Assembly (NCBI RefSeq): GCF_900100175.1 | Contig: NZ_FNEM01000023.1 | Coordinates: 1-51,158 of the forward strand | From: Ferrimonas sediminum | Lineage (GTDB): Bacteria > Pseudomonadota > Gammaproteobacteria > Enterobacterales > Shewanellaceae | Length of the DNA: 51,158 bases | Direction: 5' to 3' | In this document: in pieces, positions 45,401 through 51,158 of the stretch | Layout of the letters: the number at the start of each line of letters is the position of its first letter | Numbering within the stretch: position 1 is the first letter of the stretch | Notes under the pieces: model-generated | What the model was told of the DNA's origin: nothing | Seen by the model: the letters and a program-made list of their open reading frames with translations, nothing else | Databases searched by the model: none | Translations under genes and position numbers: made by a program

Positions 45401-48400
45401 GTAGACTTTTCCACTTGAGGCGTTACTGCGCTTGACCAAGTAACCATTCTCGTTGTAGTGGTGGCGTACAACCAGGCCGTTGTTCGGATAAGTGACATCA
45501 TGTACCCTTCCGACTGCATCATAGGTGTAGCTGGTCGTGTACAAGACATCATTTAGTCGAGATGTTGTGCTTTTTAGTTTGCCGTCATCGTAGTATTCGT
45601 ATGTTTTTTGAGTAACGACATTAGTGCTGGTGCAACTGGTTTCGCTCGCGCCTAAGGTCTTTTCCACCACCAGAAAACCAGCAGTGCCGTTAGCAGCAGT
45701 GCCATACTCCCAACAGGTTAAACCTTCAGATTCAACTCGTTTAATTTTACGGCCGAGAACATCGTACTCCAGGGTCATCACCTCGGCTCGGCCATTAGTT
45801 TGACTAATAAGTTCGCCAAAGGCATTGAACTGATAGTGCCAAGTTCCTTTATCTGGATCGAAGGTTTGGTATTTCCTTCCATAATCGTCAAATAGAGCTG
45901 TAGTTCGCTCGTAGCGGTGGCCGTTTTTAGGCGTCACCGAAACGGCGACCAGATTTCCATAGGCGTCATAGTCATACTCAATAACTCCACCCAGTTGGTC
46001 AGTTACCCGCACCTTTTCACCAAGGGCATTGAATTGAGTAATGGTCTGGTTTCCTAAGTCATCCTCCGCAGTGACTGTTAGACCCTGATAGTAACTGGTA
46101 GCATATGCACCGTGCGGCATATTCTGTGCAATAACTCTCGAGTAAACGTCATACTCCACTGAGGTCGCGTAGCTTGAAGGTGACCCCAGTCCAGGCTCTG
46201 AAGTACTTGATACACGCCCCAGGTTGTCAAATTGAGTCTCGACCACAATCCATTGAGAACTGCCATCATCAAAGGGCCGTTTAAGTTGACCGATTTGACG
46301 ACCAAACCTGTCCATAACCTTTTTGGTTGCAGGAGCACCATTAGGACGAGAAAGCACCGCCATATGAGCCCCGGTAATCCCCGAGCAATCGCCGCACAGA
46401 TCATAGGACGTAATGATTTCTGTGCCATCGGGTGACACGGCCTTGATTTCCCGCCCCCACTCGTCAAATGTCCGAATACTCACTTGGCCGTTGGGGTCCG
46501 TTTTAGCGATGGTGTGAATCACACCAGCCACCGCATCCGCCGTTAAGCCGTTATATCGATAGCTAACGGTTTCTCCAACCGAATTAGTCTGGATGTTGGG
46601 GTAACGCCCTTTAGAACCATAGTTAGAGGTGCTAGTCCGGATCTGCTTGAAAGAGCCATCCCTGTTTATGCCGCCCTCGACGGACTCGCTGATCCGATTA
46701 CCATACTTGTCGTAGCCGTAAGTAGTGACAAGTTTAAGATTAGCGTCATTGGGAGCAGTAATGGACTGCTCCAGAATGCCATCGCTGTTGTAAACAAAGC
46801 TCGATTCCCGCTCAATGTCCGTCGACATATCAGCGTTACGGCGTTTGGTGACCTTGGAATAGCTCAGGCGACCTTTGGCAGCACCGCCACCATAACCCTC
46901 ATAAAGATTGGTGGTAACAGTCTGTTCCTCTTCCAGGCCTGTCACTAGGTTGTTTGTTGTGACTGTGATGAATTCTGGATTACCGTAATTGTCATGAATA
47001 GTTGAGGTATGAACCTCAACGGTGTCACCAAATCCAATCTCGTTTCGATATTCAGTATTCGTGGTGGCTAGCACATACTGGCCCAGTGAAGACATCGTTG
47101 ACGAGTAGACGTCATAACCGGTTGTGGCGTGGTGAATGACTTGCTGCCCTAAACGTTGAGTCGTACTTTTGGGCAGGCCAATTTTGGGAAATGATTGCTC
47201 ATAGACTGTGGTTGTCTCTATACCAGTTTGCTCGTCGATTGTTCGAAGGTATTCAAACCCGAGCAATCCGCGCCCTGAGCGGTTGGCCGTCAGCCCCCCG
47301 TACTCATAACGAACGGCAAGTTCGTTTATATCATTCACCTCAGTAGCAACGCGCTTGACCACCAACATAGGGCTTACAATGGCAAAGTTTCCATCTAGGT
47401 CAGCGGCACTGGATACCTGGGTTGGGTAAACGACGGCATTGCCGCCTTCAATATCCGTTAAGCGCGCATATTCAATCCTAGTCTCGACGCCATACCCATC
47501 GGTGATGCGACTAATGGTGTCGTTATGCTCACTGAGCAGATTGTCATGGCGATACCACTCTGAGGAAGATGCGGAAAACAGACTCAGCTTTCCCTCTCCA
47601 AACGCATCAGCAAAACGGAGAATTCTAGTGTTATCAATATCGATATTTCCCCTATCCAACCAGACAATGTCTGAACTGACGGCTGTGGGAATGGACATGA
47701 AAATATCGAAGGCGTTGGTGCTGCGCGGAACCAGGATATCTGAACGACCATCATTATTAAGATCAACGAAGTAAGTCTGATACTTTTTGATACTGTCCGT
47801 AATAATGCCTGTGCTAATTTCCCGCCCAAAGTCATACCCGGTAGACGGCCGCACACGCCATTCGTTGTTCGCAACATATGCGATATCAGTAAGGCCATCG
47901 CCATTGAAGTCGGTCACTCTCAAGGTGTCAACTTCACTGGTATTGGGGATGACCTGACGCAAACTCAAGCCATTGCCATCTGCAACATACAACCGCCAGA
48001 AACGGTCGGTCACCCAAGTGCCCACGTGGTCAGTAACGCACTCCTGCTCGGAGTGGACGAAATCAATCACATCACCGTTGCGAAAACACTGACTTTCTGT
48101 GACACGGAGAACTAAATCTGTACGGCCATCGCTGTTGATGTCGATCAGAGAACTGCTCTTGAACCCAGCCGACGCCCTAAACAACCCGAAGTCAGAAGAC
48201 ATCGGGTCTTTACCAATGCCGAAGGTATAGAGATCTTGCGCCGCTGCGAAGGCACCACCTGTGTTCTGATACCAGCGGATTTTCCCATTATCGATAAACA
48301 GAATATCTTCAAGTCCATCACCATCAGGATCCGCAATGGTGACGTTACCTTCTAAACCAATGGCTTTCCTGCCGGTGGGCAGTTTCTCAAAATTGGTGAC

Positions 48401-49852
48401 CTTTATGTTCGGTTCACACGCTGTGGGATTTTTCCCGTAAATGTCACATACCTCAGAAACAGTATTGACGGGATCGTATCGAAGAATATGCCAATCAGAT
48501 GATTCACTATCAGCCACCAGCAAATCACGCTGCCCATTGCCGCTGAAGTTAATCGAGTGGGCGTACTCGTGTTTTCCAGCACCTGTAGTATCGAGCGTTA
48601 GCGTGCTTCCCGTACTCAACCGATGAAGTTTCCATTCGGCATTGGTTGAATAAACCATGTCTACCAGTCCATCACCGGTCATATCGAAAAATTGTGCCGT
48701 CTCACGGTTATTGATGGGCAAGCTAGTAGATTTGGGATAGGAAAAGGGTTCGAATAGTGTCGCAGGGTTTAAAATCCATCTGGACTCAGGGTTGTCTTTG
48801 GTGTGTGGGTCAGCATCATGGAGAACCTCTATCCAATTTGAGCCCTCCGGCTTATTGGTTGGCTTATTCCAGTCGAAATTAATAGGGACTGAACAATTTC
48901 CGGTGTCCCCAACTGCACAGCGCTTAATCGATGTAAGGTAAGTACGCTCTTCAATAACCGATGAGCTGTTATAAGCCAAGTGATAACTGGACTCGGTTTG
49001 GCCATCCGTAGAGATGGTTACGGTAGAGAGAAGCCGAGTAACATTCAGTGGAGAGCCGATAATGTAACCACTTTGGGGCTTAGGGGTGGAAGTGTACCCG
49101 AAGTCAATTCGATGATATGGCAGTTCCGAACCGTGGCCCCCATATGCGATGGCTTGAAGATAGTGTTCACCAATATTACTGTCGTTTTCGTAGTGATAGC
49201 TGATGTAGTTGCCAAAAGGGTCAACCGTTCCAGACTGAGCCCAAAACAGTGCAACGGATTGCTCCTGGCCATTTTTTCCCTTGAACACCGCAGTTGATGA
49301 GGTTGCTGTACCGTCGGTATCTTTAAGTGTCACGCCAAAGTGCGCGGTAGCATCACCATAGTAATGGACATCGCCATCCTTGCTCTCCACCTTAAAGGCT
49401 AGGGGCCCTCCGGCTGTCGCGGTCCCTTGGGCGGTAACTCGGATGAACGATTCAACCTCAGTCCGGTATATTGAACCCGCCTCCCCATAGCCAGCGGGAC
49501 TCTCTGTTGCCAGTATCAGGCGCTGACCATCTAAGCAAAATCTGTCTGTCGCGGTAAGGTCAACACCAATTAACGCACCATCTGTAGCAGGGGTCTGTTG
49601 ACATCGTGTAATCGTTGAGTGAGCTCTTAGACTGAATCCGACGCCGATATAGCCACCGTTAAGAGAGGAGGTGTATGAGAGGGATACTTGGGGTGCAACT
49701 TCGCCACGTGCTTTAGGTAATATCAGCGGTAGCTGATATGTTGCGGAACCTTGCTCGTTAACTCGAAACTCTGCCTGAAGCGCAACCGTAGAAGCAATAG
49801 CATTTCCCTGGAGGGCGCAAAAAAAGCCAATTACCGCAATCCATCGCATCAT
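42479..49852 (-). CDS. Giant secreted SpvB/RHS-repeat polymorphic toxin with JAMM-like metalloprotease tip
   Basis: 2457 residues from the ATG at 49852 (a GTG five codons earlier and an ATG one codon later are possible). A Sec signal ends near GNAIAST. An SpvB/TcB-like N-terminal domain is followed by FG-GAP/VCBS calcium motifs (DMTGDGLVDMVY, DPDGDGLEDILF, DINSDGRTDLVL, DLNNDGRSDILV) and a long run of YD/RHS repeats. The shell is interrupted at residues 1634-1923 by Cys-pair repeats. The RHS core closes with GRIYDPTLGRFLQADPH and NPMSYTDPSG (2145-2151). The tip of about 306 residues, including a Gly/Ala hydrophobic stretch, carries Glu2338 and H-x-H-P-x6-S-x2-D (His2385, His2387, Ser2395, Asp2398), the JAMM/MPN+ zinc protease signature. 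The Sec signal and absence of PAAR argue against a standard T6SS RHS. Confidence 0.85.
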   Translation of the reverse strand: MMRWIAVIGFFCALQGNAIASTVALQAEFRVNEQGSATYQLPLILPKARGEVAPQVSLSYTSSLNGGYIGVGFSLRAHSTITRCQQTPATDGALIGVDLTATDRFCLDGQRLILATESPAGYGEAGSIYRTEVESFIRVTAQGTATAGGPLAFKVESKDGDVHYYGDATAHFGVTLKDTDGTATSSTAVFKGKNGQEQSVALFWAQSGTVDPFGNYISYHYENDSNIGEHYLQAIAYGGHGSELPYHRIDFGYTSTPKPQSGYIIGSPLNVTRLLSTVTISTDGQTESSYHLAYNSSSVIEERTYLTSIKRCAVGDTGNCSVPINFDWNKPTNKPEGSNWIEVLHDADPHTKDNPESRWILNPATLFEPFSYPKSTSLPINNRETAQFFDMTGDGLVDMVYSTNAEWKLHRLSTGSTLTLDTTGAGKHEYAHSINFSGNGQRDLLVADSESSDWHILRYDPVNTVSEVCDIYGKNPTACEPNIKVTNFEKLPTGRKAIGLEGNVTIADPDGDGLEDILFIDNGKIRWYQNTGGAFAAAQDLYTFGIGKDPMSSDFGLFRASAGFKSSSLIDINSDGRTDLVLRVTESQCFRNGDVIDFVHSEQECVTDHVGTWVTDRFWRLYVADGNGLSLRQVIPNTSEVDTLRVTDFNGDGLTDIAYVANNEWRVRPSTGYDFGREISTGIITDSIKKYQTYFVDLNNDGRSDILVPRSTNAFDIFMSIPTAVSSDIVWLDRGNIDIDNTRILRFADAFGEGKLSLFSASSSEWYRHDNLLSEHNDTISRITDGYGVETRIEYARLTDIEGGNAVVYPTQVSSAADLDGNFAIVSPMLVVKRVATEVNDINELAVRYEYGGLTANRSGRGLLGFEYLRTIDEQTGIETTTVYEQSFPKIGLPKSTTQRLGQQVIHHATTGYDVYSSTMSSLGQYVLATTNTEYRNEIGFGDTVEVHTSTIHDNYGNPEFITVTTNNLVTGLEEEQTVTTNLYEGYGGGAAKGRLSYSKVTKRRNADMSTDIERESSFVYNSDGILEQSITAPNDANLKLVTTYGYDKYGNRISESVEGGINRDGSFKQIRTSTSNYGSKGRYPNIQTNSVGETVSYRYNGLTADAVAGVIHTIAKTDPNGQVSIRTFDEWGREIKAVSPDGTEIITSYDLCGDCSGITGAHMAVLSRPNGAPATKKVMDRFGRQIGQLKRPFDDGSSQWIVVETQFDNLGRVSSTSEPGLGSPSSYATSVEYDVYSRVIAQNMPHGAYATSYYQGLTVTAEDDLGNQTITQFNALGEKVRVTDQLGGVIEYDYDAYGNLVAVSVTPKNGHRYERTTALFDDYGRKYQTFDPDKGTWHYQFNAFGELISQTNGRAEVMTLEYDVLGRKIKRVESEGLTCWEYGTAANGTAGFLVVEKTLGASETSCTSTNVVTQKTYEYYDDGKLKSTTSRLNDVLYTTSYTYDAVGRVHDVTYPNNGLVVRHHYNENGYLVKRSNASSGKVYQTISAMDVRGNVTGVSYGNGVIENKSFQSDSGFINNIMLLGNSGTLHDLTYSFDSVGNLSSRDMMLSSASLSWTDSYDYDELYRLTLHTTNYSGLAQNQIRTDYDDLGNIQFKEGVGYYKYDNANPYRLLDVCADGWCDDIQTQPATESCAAGYTRVGNSCEKVESKAANLDYAYYCPVDYILSGTTCSTTLTEDATHYCATSGYTLSGDSCIKNESKTPTYSCPSGYTLNGTSCSKEETKSATVTYSCPSGYSRSGTTCTKTVNATSSVQTIPEIFSTASRPSGPDIGRCFGIPYEWECMVTKTVYSCPSGYTKSGTTCTSTLSATPIYSCSAGWTKSGASCSRTLTSTATASCSAGWSLSGNSCTRTLTQSVSYTCSSGWSLSGQSCSKYVTQDAEYDNVYYCDSGWSLSGQTCSRTVTQSLDYSCPSGWGLSGTQCTRNNPASYLMEYDDNGNVLYDGKRDFTYTSYDLISRIDKGSDYTTFKYDGNRARYYRYDKKQENGAAAYYATTYVDGLYEKVVRTGASVTNLTEHKYYVGNVIITDRSNGSDDTYYLHKDHQGSTTTITDDGGNVIQQFVYDAWGKLLQTHTDSLLGVGISPSHTKGYTGHENIENLDIIHMNGRIYDPTLGRFLQADPHIQAPDNLQNYNRYSYVMNNPMSYTDPSGFFFKKLFKLVKKYWKVIAAVVVSYFTFGAASNAMASWALGAGYGPSAAGFMGAAAGGAAAGFASGAILTGSLKGALQGAFVGAVTAGLVEGIAQYGFGTSTIGEAAQAMAMENAGIPKEMVNELYGRSVSDSSSYINRFNGDTAGLDSALEKLNIRIKELPSFKSHQGAAKWLHDNALSISSEYNAEVFAKIYTNTDGGYSIGKVITSYDSGAVYNLSRSTAFRNQWGSSARWHTHPVGSKGLSTVDLNAFKTGHSYLSFQQVPGHSGIGLQVFDAKSAWSAFGNDHIDMPIEHGDKFTKCVYSGC
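44084..44953 (-). repeat. Eleven cysteine-pair repeats inside the RHS protein
   Basis: Encodes residues about 1634-1923. Each unit follows Y-x-C-x-x-G-[YW]-x-x-[SN]-G-x-x-C-[ST], for example YSCPSGYTLNGTSCSK and YTCSSGWSLSGQSCSK, with spacers of 8-12 residues and one long spacer. It sits between YKYDNANPYRLLDV and YDDNGNVLYDG, which are normally contiguous RHS repeat elements. Confidence 0.9.
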
Positions 49853-50237
49853 AAACACTGCCCACACAACAACAATAAAACTTAAGGTTGCGCATTATTA
49901 ACATCCGCACCAAAAACAAGCAACATCAATAGCCTCGGAGCAATCACAATGAATTAAGTTTTTTATAAGTTTCTGCTTTGTATAAGTTCAAGCATAAGAT
50001 TTTCTGTCGGCTAAAAACCATTGGACAGAACGTTCAAGTATAATATTGCAAATTTGAATTTTTAATTTTGTAGTGGCTCAGACTTCACCTTTCAGTTACC
50101 CGTCCTTCTTGAGGTGGCTGTCAGGTCAAATCAGCTCAGCTGTCTCTCTTCCCAAGCCGATTATCCATCAAGCAAAGTGGCCATTTGTAAACATCCCGCT
50201 TTTAGTGGCACTCATAATTAGAGCTTTCCGGTGTGGT
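49853..50237. other. AT-rich region between the RHS gene and the insertion sequences
   Basis: About 385 bases, presumably the promoter region of the RHS gene for the first 200. From about 50,070 the GC content rises and may be the non-coding end of the IS3 element or older debris. A 68-codon plus-strand frame has no support. Confidence 0.4.
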
Positions 50238-50818
50238 TTATTTGGCCAGATACTCCCACGGAGTCAGATCTCCCAGTGAGTCATGTGGCCGCTCTTCGTT
50301 GTACTCTCGGATCCAGTTGTCCGTTAGTTCGCGCACTTCATTCAAGGTCTTGAACACGTACATGTTGAGGATTTCATCCCGATAGGTGCGGTTGAACCGT
50401 TCAACGTATGAGTTCTGTGTCGGTTTGCCTGGCTTGATGAAATCCAACTGGATGCGGTGATCTTCGGCCCACTCGGCCAGCGCGGCGGAGATGAACTCCG
50501 GGCCGTTGTCCATCCTCACCCTGGATGGGTAGCCCCGCCAAGCGACGATGCGCTCCAGTACCCGGATGACCCGCTGGGCCGGCAGATTCAGATCCACCTC
50601 AATGGCCAGGGCCTCGCGATTGAAATCATCAACCACGTTGAAGGTCCGGAAGCGTCTGCCGCAAAACAGGGCATCGCTGACAAAGTCCATCGACCAACAT
50701 TGGTTGGCCGCGGCTGGAACGCACAGTGGCTCTGGATTGCGAGTGGGCAGCCGTTTTTTGCCACGGTGTCGTTTGTTGAGCTTTAGCTCGCAGTAGAGCC
50801 GGTGAACCCGCTTGTGAC
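50238..50818 (-). pseudogene. IS3-family transposase OrfB, C-terminal part (rve integrase core)
   Basis: The frame is open from the stop at 50238 up to the IS5 junction near 50819. It starts HKRVHRLYCELKLN and continues NQCWSMDFVSDAL (first catalytic Asp), RMDNGPEFIS (second Asp) and KPTQNSYVERFNRTYRDE (Glu), so the DDE core is complete. The N-terminal HTH-21 part and OrfA are absent from the frame because another insertion sequence interrupts it. An ATG at 50690 lies inside the domain and is unlikely to be the real start. It cannot be active as it stands. Confidence 0.85.
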
Positions 50819-51158
50819 GGCGTTGTTGAACAAATTCTGGGGAACCATCTGACTGTTCGTTGATCTGATCTCGTGACCATCAATCCGGGAACAACGCCAT
50901 GAGCAAGTCGAACCGCAAGATCATCAACTGGAAGCAGTATAACGATGCCTTGGTCAACCGAGGTTCACTGACCTTCTGGCTTGATGAAGATGCAGTCGGT
51001 AAGTGGCGTTGTCAGGAACACCATGGTGGCCGAGGCCGGGGCTTCGAATACAGCGACTCAGCTATCGAAACCGCCTTGATGCTTAAAGGGATTTTTGGCC
51101 TGTCCCTGAGAGCAACCGAGGGCTTCATTAACTCATTGTTTGAGCTGATGGGTGTGCC
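50819..51158 (+). mobile_element. IS5-family (IS903-like) insertion sequence, left part
   Basis: GGCGTTGTTGAACAAAT at 50819-50835 is like the terminal inverted repeat of IS903-group elements, and a transposase gene of that group follows 64 bases later. The right end lies past the window. It has inserted into the IS3 transposase gene. Confidence 0.72.
50899..51158 (+). CDS. IS5-family (IS903 group) transposase, N-terminal part
   Basis: From the ATG at 50899 the frame is open to the window edge (86 codons). MSKSNRKIINWKQYNDALV, then GSLTFWLDEDAV and SAIETALMLKGIFGLSLR, is the standard start of IS903/ISSod-type transposases. The first catalytic Asp and the rest of the DDE domain lie beyond the edge. 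Confidence 0.88.
   Translation, partial: MSKSNRKIINWKQYNDALVNRGSLTFWLDEDAVGKWRCQEHHGGRGRGFEYSDSAIETALMLKGIFGLSLRATEGFINSLFELMGV

Noticed and set aside
42479-49852. RHS giant as the B component of an insecticidal Tc toxin
   Set aside because: It carries its own RHS core and tip in one chain, has a Sec signal, and no TcA gene is nearby; only the N-terminal SpvB-like part is shared.

Overview
The window looks like a chromosomal segment of a marine gammaproteobacterium of the Ferrimonas/Shewanella type (Alteromonadales). This is an inference from gene content: TAT-exported respiratory reductive dehalogenases, a VC_2705-type solute symporter next to a cAMP/CBS/DUF294 protein, RhlE, and a trans-4-hydroxyproline catabolic cluster. 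No rRNA, tRNA or CRISPR array was seen. Layout: (1) 1-8042 is an organohalide-respiration locus. Two near-duplicate rdhAB pairs lie on the minus strand, only the first followed by an RdhC/NosR-like FMN-binding membrane protein. An SphA-type outer-membrane channel gene and a LysR regulator follow. Both rdhA promoters share a GATGCA-type palindrome and a conserved downstream block; a sequence with the same half-sites in the opposite orientation precedes the channel gene. (2) 8309-9733 encodes the DEAD-box helicase RhlE. (3) 9951-15739 is a hydroxyproline degradation cluster: D-hydroxyproline/D-amino-acid dehydrogenase, pyrroline-hydroxycarboxylate deaminase, 4-hydroxyproline epimerase, ketoglutarate-semialdehyde dehydrogenase and a GntR/FCD regulator. 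It carries two TTGTATACAA-like candidate operators and the relic of a second epimerase gene. (4) 15902-29474 is ordinary core genome: a KAS III-like enzyme, an LRAT/NC-like protein, a lipoprotein, exonuclease + DUF294, the symporter pair, DsbA, SIMPL, a metalloregulator-like HTH protein, an NAD-binding epimerase-like protein, HD-GYP and a DUF962 protein. (5) At about 30,800 the core is interrupted. Only the C-terminal half of NAD-dependent DNA ligase (ligA) remains, and an AT-rich accessory region begins and runs to the end of the window. It starts with four co-directional tightly packed genes: a 988-residue protein with a large internal duplication, a 670-residue tyrosine recombinase, a 178-residue coiled-coil-like protein and a 448-residue tyrosine recombinase. 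The last three recall Tn554 TnpABC or Gamma-Mobile-Trio (GmtY/X/Z) modules. The cargo includes a HEPN-like/zinc-ribbon protein, a G-rich hexanucleotide repeat, an orphan RHS-type lipase toxin tip with an ankyrin lipoprotein that may be its immunity protein, and a giant secreted SpvB/RHS protein. That RHS protein ends in a JAMM-motif metalloprotease-like toxin and is followed after one base by a small exported protein likely to be its immunity partner. The window ends in nested insertion sequences, an IS5-family element inside an IS3-family transposase gene. The most unusual points are the internally duplicated 988-residue partner of the recombinases, the RHS-JAMM toxin with an eleven-copy cysteine-pair repeat spliced into its RHS shell, and the duplicated rdh operon with its shared palindromic operators.
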